A stretch of 64,000 nucleotides of DNA from Sulfurovum sp. GTDB lineage: Bacteria > Campylobacterota > Campylobacteria > Campylobacterales > Sulfurovaceae. The stretch covers positions 36,492-100,491 of the forward strand of contig JAMORY010000028.1 of NCBI GenBank assembly GCA_027063305.1, in the 5' to 3' direction. Position 1 is the stretch's first letter; every line of letters begins with the position of its first letter. The notes under the pieces are model-generated. The model saw only the letters and a list, made by a program, of their open reading frames with translations, did not search any database and had not been told where the DNA came from. A program made the translations under genes and the position numbers. Positions 16,280 through 26,091 of the stretch are shown piece by piece.

Positions 16280-18160
16280 GTGTTAAGTTGGAGAGGGGTA
16301 CTGTTATCATTATTATTGTTTACATCAATTCTCAATGCAGAAAATATTGACCAGCTTTTAAGTGAATATAACCAAAATAATGATCTAAGTCGTCAGACGA
16401 TCGATGAGAATAAAGGACACTTGGTACTCTTTACCCGAGAAAAGCTTGAGCGGATGCATGCTAAAACGCTAAAAGATGTGATGAAGTACACGCCGATCAT
16501 CTACTATCATGAAAGTAGATATGCACTGCCTGACCCATTGACTTCCGGTATTTTCGAACCTTATCGCAGTAATTTCATCAGAATTTTTATCGATGGAGTG
16601 GAAATAACGCAAGGATGGTTAGGAAGCGGTGTTGTGCTGTATGGTGATATGAATATCAATTTTGCCGACCATATTGAGTTTTACTATATGACCCCCTCTT
16701 TTGATACATCGGTAGAGCCGGCATATTTGACGATATTTATCTACTCTAAAACTCCGGAACGGGACAGTGGTGTCTCCTTAGACCTGATGGCGGGGAGCAG
16801 GGGCTATAATGTAGAGAGTTTCAATTATGGAAAAGAGCATAACAATGTTTCATATATGCTCAATGTCTCCCATACTTTGGAGGAGCGGGAACGTGTCGAT
16901 AATGGTACGGATGATCCACTCAAACGTGATTTTGAAAGAGTTCAGGTCTTTGGGTATATAAAGAATGAAAAACACTCTTTTCATCTTCAAATCATGCAAA
17001 AAAACACGGATGCACTTGCCGGTTTGAGTTTTGATGCCACACCTCTAACATCAGAGATCGATTATCAGAACATACATATGGACTATCAGACTAAATTGAA
17101 TGCATACTGGAAAGCACAGTTTTCCTATGATCAACTAACAACAGATACGCTTATGGTAGATGATGAGTCGCTACTGTATGTCGGTAGTCTATTTGGTAAC
17201 AGCTATTCGGGAAGCAGTAAGAACAGTACCTATAGTGCCGAGTTGACCTATATTAATCAATTTGGAAAGCATCGTGTAACAGGAGGCGTAAAAGAGCGGA
17301 TAAAAGTTTTGGATTCGTTTAAAGAGGATGGTGTCGGTGAAATTCCCAAAGTATTCGACAAAGAGGCGATATTCTCACTTTTTCTACAGGACCAATATGC
17401 ACTTTCCCAACGTGAACTGTTAAGTCTGGGCATAGAGTATAGCTATATTGACCGTAACAAAGGAGTCTCCTCTGATGATCTACTGCAGTTACGGATTGGC
17501 TACCTGTACCATGGCGACAAATGGCGTTATAAAGCCTACCTGTATCAGTCAATGTTTGCACTTGATCCTTTCTCTTATAGTCTCGATCTCTCGTGTACAA
17601 AAAATGTGGATACTGATTATAATCGTGTACAGACAACCTATGGTATTACCCAAGAGTTACGTTATAAAGAGAAAAAACATGATCTTGCACTGATGTTTTA
17701 TCTGCTAAAGGATCAAGATGGGCTCTTGGTCAACAGTAAGGATGAAGATACCAAGTATCTCTCAACAGTATTGCAGTACGGATATATGTTCGATCTAAAA
17801 AATAGAATGGATATACAGTTGTATTATGCACACTATTCAGATATATTCGAACTAAGTTCACTTGATGATTATAGCGGTTATATATCATTGATGAACGCCT
17901 ATGGCACGTTTGAGTTCTATAATGCGGTCGTATGGCATCAAAACAGTGTAGATAATAAAAACTACTTCGATCTGACATCCTCTGTCTCTTGGAATATCAG
18001 TGAAGATCTTACCTTTACTATCAGAGGTGAAAATATACTGGATAAAGCGAAAGAAACGAATCTGTACCGTATGGATCCTGAAACCGGAGAGATGATGGTA
18101 CCGCTTAAGGTATCTCCTGTAGATAGACGTATCGTTTTTGAGCTGGAGTATCAACTATGA
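16280..18160 (+). CDS. TonB-dependent-receptor-like outer-membrane protein
   Basis: A plug-barrel outer-membrane protein. The GTG at 16280 is chosen over GTG 16259: it has GAGAGG six bases upstream and gives a clean signal peptide (LSWRGVLLSLLLFTSILNA). The plug region includes LKDVMKYTPIIYY and FIDGVEITQGWLGSG. The rest alternates amphipathic strands and ends FELEYQL, a typical barrel C-terminus ending in a hydrophobic residue. At 626 residues it is short for the family and no clear TonB box is seen. It overlaps the next gene by four bases and is probably first of a three-gene signalling unit. Confidence 0.78.
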   Translation: MLSWRGVLLSLLLFTSILNAENIDQLLSEYNQNNDLSRQTIDENKGHLVLFTREKLERMHAKTLKDVMKYTPIIYYHESRYALPDPLTSGIFEPYRSNFIRIFIDGVEITQGWLGSGVVLYGDMNINFADHIEFYYMTPSFDTSVEPAYLTIFIYSKTPERDSGVSLDLMAGSRGYNVESFNYGKEHNNVSYMLNVSHTLEERERVDNGTDDPLKRDFERVQVFGYIKNEKHSFHLQIMQKNTDALAGLSFDATPLTSEIDYQNIHMDYQTKLNAYWKAQFSYDQLTTDTLMVDDESLLYVGSLFGNSYSGSSKNSTYSAELTYINQFGKHRVTGGVKERIKVLDSFKEDGVGEIPKVFDKEAIFSLFLQDQYALSQRELLSLGIEYSYIDRNKGVSSDDLLQLRIGYLYHGDKWRYKAYLYQSMFALDPFSYSLDLSCTKNVDTDYNRVQTTYGITQELRYKEKKHDLALMFYLLKDQDGLLVNSKDEDTKYLSTVLQYGYMFDLKNRMDIQLYYAHYSDIFELSSLDDYSGYISLMNAYGTFEFYNAVVWHQNSVDNKNYFDLTSSVSWNISEDLTFTIRGENILDKAKETNLYRMDPETGEMMVPLKVSPVDRRIVFELEYQL

Positions 18161-18606
18161 AAAAGATACTAGTACTTCTTGTCTTGCTTTACGGACATCT
18201 TTTTGCTTTGGAGAAAGGAAGTACACTCAAAATCTATCATGAGATATTCATGTCTGCTCTGCATAAAGAGAAGATAAAGGTCTACACAAGTGCGAAAGAG
18301 TTAAAAGAAGTATTTAGAACCTCTCATAAGATCATATTGGTAAATACCCCCGACCTGGCGGATATTGTGGTGGTAGATACGGATAGAAGTTATCAGGATA
18401 TATTAAAACAGATGGATATACGGCAACAGAAGAAAATCCCTTTTTTTGCAACGCACTATCAGGTTCTTGCCGCATATGATAATGTGATAGGTGCTCTTTA
18501 CTGGAAGAAGGGGCGTTCTCAGCTTCTTTTTGTAAAGCCTAGGCTTGAACGCTTCGGTATCACACTCTCTTCTGAGTATAAACCTTTTATTGTGGATGAA
18601 TTATGA
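18157..18606 (+). CDS. Periplasmic protein, possibly YfiR-like
   Basis: A 149-residue secreted protein with a signal peptide (MKKILVLLVLLYGHLFA). The body includes a hydrophobic strand IILVNTPDLADIVVVD and the ending LFVKPRLERFGITLSSEYKPFI, which has the feel of YfiR/DUF4154 proteins: periplasmic inhibitors of membrane diguanylate cyclases. The likeness is weak and the call rests largely on its position between an outer-membrane protein and a membrane GGDEF-EAL protein, with four-base overlaps on both sides. Confidence 0.45.
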   Translation: MKKILVLLVLLYGHLFALEKGSTLKIYHEIFMSALHKEKIKVYTSAKELKEVFRTSHKIILVNTPDLADIVVVDTDRSYQDILKQMDIRQQKKIPFFATHYQVLAAYDNVIGALYWKKGRSQLLFVKPRLERFGITLSSEYKPFIVDEL

Positions 18607-20498
18607 AGTTGAGATACATAAACAAGTATATTCTTCTTATTTTGTTATTACTGCTTAGTTTTGGCGTCTATATGCAGTGGAGTGTCTCGGAGAGTACCCG
18701 TCAGTTAAAGAACGATGAGATAGAAAAGTCCAAACAGTATGCGGCTAACATTGCAGCGTGGATCATGAAAAAGAGTAAAGGAGAGATCGAGTCTACGCTT
18801 AGATCCGACCCAACGCTTCAAAAAGAGCTTAGTGAGATGCTTGAGACTTTTGTTATTCCCAAGTATGCATATATTTTTCTACTCAAACAAACCCCTAAAG
18901 GACATTACCGTTTTTTACTCGATGGTTCCAAAGCCGAAGAGAAAGAGCGTTTTGGAACACTTTTTTTCCCTCAAAACAAGCAGTTTGACGAGGTCTATAA
19001 GCGTGGTCAAGTAAAGATCATCAAGCAAGAGGATGATGTAAAGGGGGTATGGCTTTCGCTCTTATATCCTTTACGCAAAGAGAATAGAACACAAGCCCTT
19101 TTGGTACTGGATCTTTCAAAGTGGTACGGAAAGAGTCTTGAGTCATATAATTCACCGCTACAGAGCCTACTGTGGTTAATGCAGATATTTTTACTCTTTA
19201 GTTTTATATTCCTCTCCGTTATTTTTTATCGATATTATCAGTTTAGAAAAAGTATATTGACCGATCGATTGACCGGTGCACAAACGAAGCGATATCTTGA
19301 AGAGTTTTTCTTAAGTCGTAAAATGCATGATTATCATGCTTTGATCGTTGATATAGACGAATTTAAAGAGGTAAATCGGAATTTTGGATATGAAAGTGGA
19401 GATGAAGTATTAAAAGAGTTCGTCAGAACTTTGGCGCAACAACTTCCCAAAGAGAGTGTGATCATCCGTACGGGGGGTGCGGAGTTCAGTCTGTTCTTCC
19501 CTAAACAATACACTTTGGAAGAGATTGCTCAAAAGCTTTTTATCCATATGCGTCAAAAACGTTATCTTGTTAAGAACCATGTGATCCAAATGAATATTTC
19601 TATTACCGGAATGGAGATCCCTCCTGAGACAAAAGATATTCAGCATGTATTACGGATATTGGATGAGGAGATGCTCAAGGTCAAAAGTCAAGGGAAGAAC
19701 AGTATCGCTTTAGTGGATCTACAGAGTGATCAAGAGATAAAGTACAGACAGATCGACTATATTAAAAGGGCTCTGGAAGAGGAGCGTTTGGTCTGTTTGT
19801 ATCAGCCGATCTTCAAAACAAAGACAGGAGAGATCAAAAAGTATGAAGTTTTGGTACGCCTTGTTGACGAAGAGGACACTTCTGTTCTGATCCCTCCGGG
19901 ACGTTTCCTGTCTGCGATCAAAGGAACAAGTTATTATATCAAGATGAGCAAACTGGTGCTAAGTCAGGTATTTAGGGTACTTGAAGCTTATCCTGATATC
20001 GAACTTTCCGTTAATTTGGATCTTGATGATCTGCACAATATGGATATGATGCAGATGATCATGGATTACCTCTCTAAAAACCGTGCTTATGCCGGACGTT
20101 TGACATTTGAGATCCTTGAAGAGAATGAGATCAGAGATTATAGTAGAGCGAACTTTATCTTTACGCAGCTTAAAGCATATGGATCCAAGATCGCTATTGA
20201 TGACTTTGGTAGCGGATACTCTAACTACAATTATTTGATACAGCTTGATATTGATATTTTAAAAATTGATGGAAGCTTGATCAAAGAGTTGCGTACAACA
20301 CCCAAAAGAGCAGAGGTTGTGATCTCTTCGATCAAACTATTGGCAGAAACTTTCGGCTATGAACTGGTTGCGGAGTTTGTTGCCAATGAAACGGTCTACG
20401 AAGCGGTCAAAGCACTGGAAATAGATTACGTACAAGGGCATTACCTTGGTGAACCCAAGCCTATTGAGGCGTATTTGGAACAAACCAATTTGTATTAA
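18603..20498 (+). CDS. Membrane GGDEF-EAL protein, probable c-di-GMP phosphodiesterase
   Basis: The 631 residues comprise a membrane helix (about 8-27), a periplasmic sensor of some 160 residues, a second helix (about 188-210), a GGDEF domain and an EAL domain. The cyclase signature is G291-G-A-E-F, lacking the first acidic residue, so diguanylate cyclase activity is doubtful. The EAL motif reads E415-V-L, but the other catalytic elements are present: SVNLDL, FEILEENE, IDDFGSGYS, ILKIDGS, VAEFV and YVQGHYLG. Phosphodiesterase activity is therefore plausible. Its periplasmic domain may be controlled by the preceding secreted protein. Confidence 0.88.
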   Translation: MKLRYINKYILLILLLLLSFGVYMQWSVSESTRQLKNDEIEKSKQYAANIAAWIMKKSKGEIESTLRSDPTLQKELSEMLETFVIPKYAYIFLLKQTPKGHYRFLLDGSKAEEKERFGTLFFPQNKQFDEVYKRGQVKIIKQEDDVKGVWLSLLYPLRKENRTQALLVLDLSKWYGKSLESYNSPLQSLLWLMQIFLLFSFIFLSVIFYRYYQFRKSILTDRLTGAQTKRYLEEFFLSRKMHDYHALIVDIDEFKEVNRNFGYESGDEVLKEFVRTLAQQLPKESVIIRTGGAEFSLFFPKQYTLEEIAQKLFIHMRQKRYLVKNHVIQMNISITGMEIPPETKDIQHVLRILDEEMLKVKSQGKNSIALVDLQSDQEIKYRQIDYIKRALEEERLVCLYQPIFKTKTGEIKKYEVLVRLVDEEDTSVLIPPGRFLSAIKGTSYYIKMSKLVLSQVFRVLEAYPDIELSVNLDLDDLHNMDMMQMIMDYLSKNRAYAGRLTFEILEENEIRDYSRANFIFTQLKAYGSKIAIDDFGSGYSNYNYLIQLDIDILKIDGSLIKELRTTPKRAEVVISSIKLLAETFGYELVAEFVANETVYEAVKALEIDYVQGHYLGEPKPIEAYLEQTNLY

Positions 20499-20509
20499 AC
20501 CAATTTGGT

Positions 20510-20515
20510 TATAAT
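20510..20515 (+). promoter_or_regulatory. -10 box for the DUF2018-ispB-hemA-proS operon
   Basis: TATAAT preceded by TTGGT, 36 bases before the DUF2018 start. No convincing -35 box is seen. Confidence 0.55.
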
Positions 20516-20550
20516 TATTCGCTTTTAAACAATAAGAAGGATATAGACCG

Positions 20551-20823
20551 ATGAACCTATTTGATGATGATGATTTTATGAGCAGTTCTCCGAAAGAGAG
20601 CTACTTCTCAATTGCGCGTACAGCGAACCAGAACATTGTAGAGATGGAGCTTGAGAAGATGCTTAGACGTTTGGCGGTTGCCGAGAAGATGCTAGAAGAG
20701 AAAGGGCTTGAGGAAGAGTATGAAGCCAATATCAAAGGGTGGGTGATCGATAAGGATGTCGATGCACGCGTTGATTCTCTCTTTATTGAGCTGATGGGAA
20801 GTATCGTAACACAGTGTGAATAG
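20551..20823 (+). CDS. DUF2018 family protein (HP0242 type)
   Basis: A 90-residue all-helical acidic protein of unknown function. The Campylobacterota family includes H. pylori HP0242, known for its knotted dimer structure. Its place just before ispB, hemA and proS reproduces the H. pylori order as I recall it, which supports the identification. No enzymatic motif is visible. Confidence 0.85.
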   Translation: MNLFDDDDFMSSSPKESYFSIARTANQNIVEMELEKMLRRLAVAEKMLEEKGLEEEYEANIKGWVIDKDVDARVDSLFIELMGSIVTQCE

Positions 20824-20834
20824 GTGGTAGAGAG

Positions 20835-21731
20835 ATGTTGAGTGCAGTTGAGAGAAAGATAGAACAGTTCGTCATTGAGTTGGATGATAAAGAGGTACGT
20901 TCACTTTATGCAAAGCTTCCTGTAGGGAAACGCTTAAGGGCGAAACTGATCCTTCGTATTGCAGGGAGTTCTCTTCCTGTAGTCAAAACGGCTGCGATCG
21001 TAGAGATGATCCATGCGGCAAGTCTGTTGCATGATGACGTGATCGATGATGCCTATATGCGTCGCAACAAACCTTCACTAAATGCACTCTACGGAAATAA
21101 AACAGCGATCATGCTGGGAGACATTCTCTATTCTAAAGGCTTCTTCGAGCTGAACAACATCTCACTTGATGTTGCAAAACTGATCTCCAATGCCGTTACC
21201 CAGCTAAGCCTTGGAGAGTTGAAAGATGTTTCTTTGTCAAAAGCGTTCAACCCTGACAAAGATGCCTATATGAAGATGATCTACCAAAAGACGGCATCAC
21301 TGATCGAAGCGAGTGCCGGTGCCGCTGCGCTGTTGGCAGGTAAACCCAAAGTAGTGTTCATGACCTATGGGCGTAATCTCGGGCTTGCATTTCAAATGAT
21401 CGATGATCTTTTGGATATCACGCAAGATAGCGCTACCCTTGGAAAACCGGCAATGCATGACTTTGTCGAAGGGAAAACGACCCTTCCGTACATCTATCTG
21501 TATGAAGTGTTGGACGCATCTGGCAAAGAGAAGCTTCGCAGTATGCATGGGAGAGTGTTGCGTGATGAAGAGCTCAACTGGCTTAAAGCTTCGTTCGAGA
21601 CCCATCAGATCCTTGTCAAGTGCTATGCACAGGCAACAGAGCTTATCGATGAAGCGGTTGAGTTGATGAACGCACAAGGTGAGGAAGCTCTTAGTGAGAT
21701 CGCGATGGAAATGATCGACAGGGAGTTTTAA
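20835..21731 (+). CDS. ispB: Polyprenyl diphosphate synthase
   Basis: Trans-prenyltransferase that extends farnesyl diphosphate with isopentenyl diphosphate to make the long quinone side chain. The 298 residues contain the first Asp-rich motif in LLHDDVIDDA (about residues 64-73) with RRNKPS after it, and the second in MIDDLLDIT. Chain length cannot be read from the sequence; menaquinone supply is the likely use. The stop overlaps the hemA ATG by one base. Confidence 0.93.
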   Translation: MLSAVERKIEQFVIELDDKEVRSLYAKLPVGKRLRAKLILRIAGSSLPVVKTAAIVEMIHAASLLHDDVIDDAYMRRNKPSLNALYGNKTAIMLGDILYSKGFFELNNISLDVAKLISNAVTQLSLGELKDVSLSKAFNPDKDAYMKMIYQKTASLIEASAGAAALLAGKPKVVFMTYGRNLGLAFQMIDDLLDITQDSATLGKPAMHDFVEGKTTLPYIYLYEVLDASGKEKLRSMHGRVLRDEELNWLKASFETHQILVKCYAQATELIDEAVELMNAQGEEALSEIAMEMIDREF

Positions 21732-23038
21732 TGTACTATCAGGTCGTAAGCTTTTCGCATAAAAATTGTGAGTTGGCGACACGGGAGAAGCTGGCATTCT
21801 CCAATGATGACGAGAAGAAGCTCTTCCTTGACCAATTGATCCATTTTGAGTTTATACACGAAGCCTTTGTCATCTCTACATGTAACCGTGTAGAAGTGGT
21901 ATTGGCTACACGTGATAATTTCGCCAGTTTTCATGCCGTCTTGGGTTTGATGAGCCAGAAGAGCAACTTGAACTTCTATGAGCTCAAGAGCGTAGCGAAA
22001 CGCTATGATGATGAAGAGGCGATCGAGCATATCTTCTCGGTCGTCTCCTCGTTGGACTCACTGGTGATCGGAGAATCTCAGATCACAGGACAGGTTAAAG
22101 ATGCATTCAAGTTCTCGTTCCAGAACGGTACGGCAGGACGCAAGCTCAACCGTGTGATCTCCTATGCGGTCAAGTGTGCGGCCGAGGTACGCAATGCGAC
22201 CAATATCTCCCAAAACCCTATCTCTATCGCATCCGTAGCGGTTGCGCAAGCACATAAGATACTGGGTGATGATATCCAGGGAATGAAGGGGATTGTTGTA
22301 GGTGCGGGAGAGATGGGTGTGTTAGCGGCCAAACATCTGCTAAGAGTAGGGTGTGATGTGGTATTGATCGGTCGTGATATGGAAAAGGTAGAGAAGGTTG
22401 CATTGGAACTGGGAGAGAATGTCTCAGCGGATAGTGTAAAGAACCTATCTAAATATCTCAACCGTTACAGGCTGCTCTTTTCGGCAACCTCCTCACCCGA
22501 GCCTGTTATTACCCAATCGATGATCGAGAATGAGACCCTGCCTCGCTATTGGTTCGATATGGCGATCCCCAGGGATATCGCCGATATGGATCTTCCAAAG
22601 TTGCAACTCTTCCGTATCGATGATCTGCGTTCGATCTCCAATGAGAACCATGCGATGCGACAGGAACAGGCGATCCGTGCACAAGAGATCGTCAAGCGTT
22701 ATACGGAGGAGTTCTACGCATGGCTTAGAGCGCTCTCGATCGAACCTGTGATCAAGCAGATGCGTCTGAATGTTGAAGAGGCGATCGAAGCGGAGTTGAC
22801 ACGTGCGATCAAGAAAGGTTTCGTCCCACACGATCATGAAGCCAATATGCGTAAAATGGCTAAACAGATGTTCAACCGTTTCTTGCATGATCCGACACGG
22901 AACCTAAGACGCTCCTCTACCGAAAAGGAGAGTGCGAACTGCATAGAAGCAGTCAAAAAGATGTTCGATATCGATACGGAACATATCGATGCCAAGCAGT
23001 ATAAGAATGACCACCATACCAAAGGATATAACGCGTGA
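21731..23038 (+). CDS. hemA: Glutamyl-tRNA reductase
   Basis: NADPH-dependent reduction of glutamyl-tRNA to glutamate-1-semialdehyde, the first committed step of C5-pathway tetrapyrrole synthesis. The 435 residues include the catalytic cysteine in ISTCNRVEV (about 50), the specificity segment [13 protein letters not shown], the NADPH-binding VVGAGEMG and a C-terminal dimerisation helix. It sits between ispB and proS with overlapping ends, in the conserved epsilonproteobacterial order. Confidence 0.96.
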   Translation: MYYQVVSFSHKNCELATREKLAFSNDDEKKLFLDQLIHFEFIHEAFVISTCNRVEVVLATRDNFASFHAVLGLMSQKSNLNFYELKSVAKRYDDEEAIEHIFSVVSSLDSLVIGESQITGQVKDAFKFSFQNGTAGRKLNRVISYAVKCAAEVRNATNISQNPISIASVAVAQAHKILGDDIQGMKGIVVGAGEMGVLAAKHLLRVGCDVVLIGRDMEKVEKVALELGENVSADSVKNLSKYLNRYRLLFSATSSPEPVITQSMIENETLPRYWFDMAIPRDIADMDLPKLQLFRIDDLRSISNENHAMRQEQAIRAQEIVKRYTEEFYAWLRALSIEPVIKQMRLNVEEAIEAELTRAIKKGFVPHDHEANMRKMAKQMFNRFLHDPTRNLRRSSTEKESANCIEAVKKMFDIDTEHIDAKQYKNDHHTKGYNA

Positions 23039-24756
23039 GATTTTCAAGACTATTAGTACCGACAACCAAAGAGACACCCAACGATGCGACATTGGCAAGT
23101 CATATCTTTCTCATTAGAGGCGGATTCATTCAGTCCGTAAGCGGAAGTGGACTCTATAACTTCCTGCCATTGGGTAAAAGGGTGCTTGATAAGGTCAAGC
23201 ATGTCGTCAAAGACGAGCTCGATAAAGCCGGATGCCAAGAGGTAAGTCTTTCGTTCGTAACCCCTGCATCACTGTGGGAAGAGAGCGGACGTTATGAAAA
23301 GTACGGTAAAGAGCTGCTTCGATTTAAAGACAGAAAAGATAACGAGTTCGTTCTAGGGCCTACGCATGAAGAGATGATGGTCAACCTCGTAAGACAAAGC
23401 GTCAAGAGCTATAAGCAACTACCGCTCAATCTCTACCAGATCAATCTTAAGTTTCGTGATGAGATCAGACCGCGTTTCGGTTTGATGAGAGGACGCGAGT
23501 TCTTGATGAAGGATGGCTACAGTTTCCATACTACCGAAGAGGATATGAAACGTGAATTTGCACTGATGGAGGAGACATATAAGAAGATCTTTACCCGTCT
23601 AGGGCTGGAGTTCAGGGTCGTAGAGGCTGATTCGGGAGCGATCGGAGGAAGTGGGAGTAAGGAGTTCATGGTATTGGCAGATAGTGGGGAAGATACCATT
23701 GTCGTATGTGATGCGTGTGAGTACGGTGCCAATATCGAAGCGGCGGTTCGTCAAGAGAAGCCGTGCGAGGCGTCGGTACCAACATTGGCACAAGAGAAGG
23801 TTCATACGCCCGATATAACCACAATGGAAGCACTGAGCGCATTTTTTAATGTCGACCCTTACTATTTTGTTAAAACGGTTGCAATGAAAGCACTTTATGA
23901 TGAAGGGAAAACACAGATCGTTCTCTTCGCACTTAGAGGTTCGGATGAACTGCAAGAGGTTAAAGCGTGTAATGCCGTCGATGCGAACGACCTTGTAGAG
24001 GCAACGGAAGAGGAGTTGGCTGAGGTTGGATTGGTTGCCGGGTACATGAGCCCGTTGAACGCGCCCGAAGGGGTTCGTGTCGTATTGGATGAGAATCTTA
24101 AAGGGGCTGTGGAGATGATCTGCGGTGCCAATGAAGAGGGGTATCATCTTACGGGTCAGAAGCTAGAGGATACCGATATGGACCATGCGGACCTTGTAGC
24201 GGTACAAGAGGGGGATCTCTGTGCATGCTGTGGTGCGCCTTTGCGTTATACCAAAGGAATTGAGGCGGGGCACATCTTCCAGCTTGGCACACAATATTCC
24301 GAGCCGCTTGGCGCAACTTTTCTCGATGAGAACGGTAAGTCCCAGCCGATGGTCATGGGAACGTACGGTATCGGGGTGAGTCGTCTGCTTGCGGCGATCA
24401 TCGAGCAGAACCATGATGAAAAAGGGTGTATCTGGACCAAGGAGTCCGCACCGTTCGCACTCTATATCATGGTATCGAACATTAAAGATGACACACAGCT
24501 TGATTTTGGAGAAAAACTTTATACTCAGGCACAAGAAGCGGGGATCGATGTGGTCTTTGACGATAGAAAAGACCGCTTTGGAGCGAAGATGAAAGATTAC
24601 GAGCTTATCGGTATTCCACATGCAGTGATCATCGGGAAGAAGCTTGCTGAGGGTAAGGTCGAGTTCGTAACCCGTAAAGGGATGGAGAAAGAGGAGGTGG
24701 ATGCCGATGCCATCTTCGATATTGTGAAAGAGCGACTATGTTCATCATCATCCTGA
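23035..24756 (+). CDS. proS: Prolyl-tRNA synthetase, bacterial type
   Basis: Charges tRNA-Pro. The 573 residues are of the bacterial (long) type with class II motif 2 in [22 protein letters not shown], the YbaK-like editing insertion at about 220-400 and the C-terminal anticodon-binding domain ([10 protein letters not shown]). The start is GTG at 23035, overlapping the hemA stop by four bases. The 3' end overlaps the next gene by 19 bases. Confidence 0.96.
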   Translation: MRFSRLLVPTTKETPNDATLASHIFLIRGGFIQSVSGSGLYNFLPLGKRVLDKVKHVVKDELDKAGCQEVSLSFVTPASLWEESGRYEKYGKELLRFKDRKDNEFVLGPTHEEMMVNLVRQSVKSYKQLPLNLYQINLKFRDEIRPRFGLMRGREFLMKDGYSFHTTEEDMKREFALMEETYKKIFTRLGLEFRVVEADSGAIGGSGSKEFMVLADSGEDTIVVCDACEYGANIEAAVRQEKPCEASVPTLAQEKVHTPDITTMEALSAFFNVDPYYFVKTVAMKALYDEGKTQIVLFALRGSDELQEVKACNAVDANDLVEATEEELAEVGLVAGYMSPLNAPEGVRVVLDENLKGAVEMICGANEEGYHLTGQKLEDTDMDHADLVAVQEGDLCACCGAPLRYTKGIEAGHIFQLGTQYSEPLGATFLDENGKSQPMVMGTYGIGVSRLLAAIIEQNHDEKGCIWTKESAPFALYIMVSNIKDDTQLDFGEKLYTQAQEAGIDVVFDDRKDRFGAKMKDYELIGIPHAVIIGKKLAEGKVEFVTRKGMEKEEVDADAIFDIVKERLCSSSS

Positions 24757-25175
24757 TCCCTTATCTCTTCCTTGAGACCTACATCTCGCTTCATATGCTT
24801 GAGAGTATCGGTGCCTTTTGGGCAACGATATGGACATTTGCTACGATGATCCTCGGATCGGCACTTTTAAAGAACTCCCCCTATACGATCTTTGGTAATA
24901 TGAATGCTTTGCAACGAGGAAAATTGGATATCCGTAAATTTCAGGATGCAACCACTTCCTACCTATTGGGCGCACTTCTTCTGATCGTTCCGGGCGTACT
25001 TAGTGATTTTATGGGGGTTGCGGCACTGTTTTACACGGTTTATTTACAATTTGTCGCTAAAATAACACCTGAGAAACCGAATCAATATACAACTACCAAA
25101 GGAGACGAAGATGTCATTGATGTCGAGATTATTGACGAGCACATTGATCGCAACGATCGCATTGAGCGCCGCTAA
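24738..25175 (+). CDS. FxsA-family membrane protein
   Basis: A 145-residue inner-membrane protein with three or four hydrophobic helices in its first 105 residues, including [16 protein letters not shown], the FxsA hallmark. It ends in a charged tail with [10 protein letters not shown]. coli FxsA affects exclusion by phage F plasmid genes; its normal role is unknown. The 3' end overlaps the thioredoxin-fold gene by 65 bases in another frame, so the tail of this protein and the signal peptide of the next share DNA. Confidence 0.82.
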   Translation: MFIIILIPYLFLETYISLHMLESIGAFWATIWTFATMILGSALLKNSPYTIFGNMNALQRGKLDIRKFQDATTSYLLGALLLIVPGVLSDFMGVAALFYTVYLQFVAKITPEKPNQYTTTKGDEDVIDVEIIDEHIDRNDRIERR

Positions 25176-25944
25176 TGTGCTGGAGAATAAACAGCTTGTA
25201 AAGTATGTAAAAAGAAATATCATTAAAAACCCTCAAGTAAAGGTCAATGGTGTAACACTGGTTGAATCAAAGACCCATAAAGACCTTCCAGGATGGACTG
25301 TGCTTTTAACAACAATGGACGTTACGTATAAAAAAAGAGATGTGCATATTCCTGAGATCATGTTCGTCAAAGATGGTCTGGTCACCGGGCACTTGGTGAA
25401 CTTGAAGAACGGGCATGACTACAGAGATGATATCAAGCCTACAGTACCTCAAAGCATGTATGATGATGCCCATCTCTTATACGGGAATAAGGATGCCAAG
25501 CATAAGATCATCGTATTCTCCGATCCGATGTGTCCATTCTGCCAAGAGGTCGTTCCCGATATCATGAAAGCGGCAAAAGAGCATCCTGACAAGATAGCAC
25601 TCTATTACTATCATGTTCCGTTGAAAAGGATCCACCCTGTTTCCAACACACTGACAAAAGTCATGTACCTTGCCCAAAAAGAGGGGAAGAAGGATGTTCT
25701 TGAAAAGATGTACACATTAAAGATCAATCCAAGAGAAACGGATGTCAAAAAGATCCTTCCTGCAGTAAAACGCCATACAGGATTCAGTGTAACAGAGAAA
25801 CAGCTGAATGCACAAGAGGTCAAAGATGCAATGAAAGCGGATGAAGATACTGCCGGACGTATGATGGTGAGCGGTACACCGACTGTCTATATTGACGGTG
25901 AGTGGGATAAAATGAGAGATGGTTACAAGAAACTCATAAAGTAA
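25111..25944 (+). CDS. Periplasmic thiol-disulfide oxidoreductase (DsbC/DsbG-like)
   Basis: A secreted 277-residue protein: signal peptide of about 20 residues, an N-terminal domain resembling the DsbC/G dimerisation part, then a thioredoxin fold with the active site C-P-F-C in SDPMCPFCQEV and the cis-Pro loop SGTPTVY. It should oxidise or isomerise disulfides in the periplasm, in the manner of H. pylori HP0231. The start could be at 25111 or the next ATG, three codons later. A strong terminator follows. Confidence 0.85.
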   Translation: MSLMSRLLTSTLIATIALSAANVLENKQLVKYVKRNIIKNPQVKVNGVTLVESKTHKDLPGWTVLLTTMDVTYKKRDVHIPEIMFVKDGLVTGHLVNLKNGHDYRDDIKPTVPQSMYDDAHLLYGNKDAKHKIIVFSDPMCPFCQEVVPDIMKAAKEHPDKIALYYYHVPLKRIHPVSNTLTKVMYLAQKEGKKDVLEKMYTLKINPRETDVKKILPAVKRHTGFSVTEKQLNAQEVKDAMKADEDTAGRMMVSGTPTVYIDGEWDKMRDGYKKLIK

Positions 25945-25970
25945 GTTTCTTGGATAACTAATGTTCGTAT

Positions 25971-25994
25971 GCGGTGCTATTGCACCGCTTTTTT
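25971..25994 (+). terminator. Rho-independent terminator
   Basis: GCGGTGC, loop TATT, GCACCGC, then six T. It ends the operon that runs from DUF2018 to the thioredoxin-fold gene. Confidence 0.95.
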
Positions 25995-26091
25995 ACTATT
26001 CTTGTTTTCTTGAAAGCGGGAATTATAGAGCGTTCTTTTCTTTTTGGTTTGAACAACAAGCCAAAGAGAAGTGAATTTTAAAGGGGATCTT

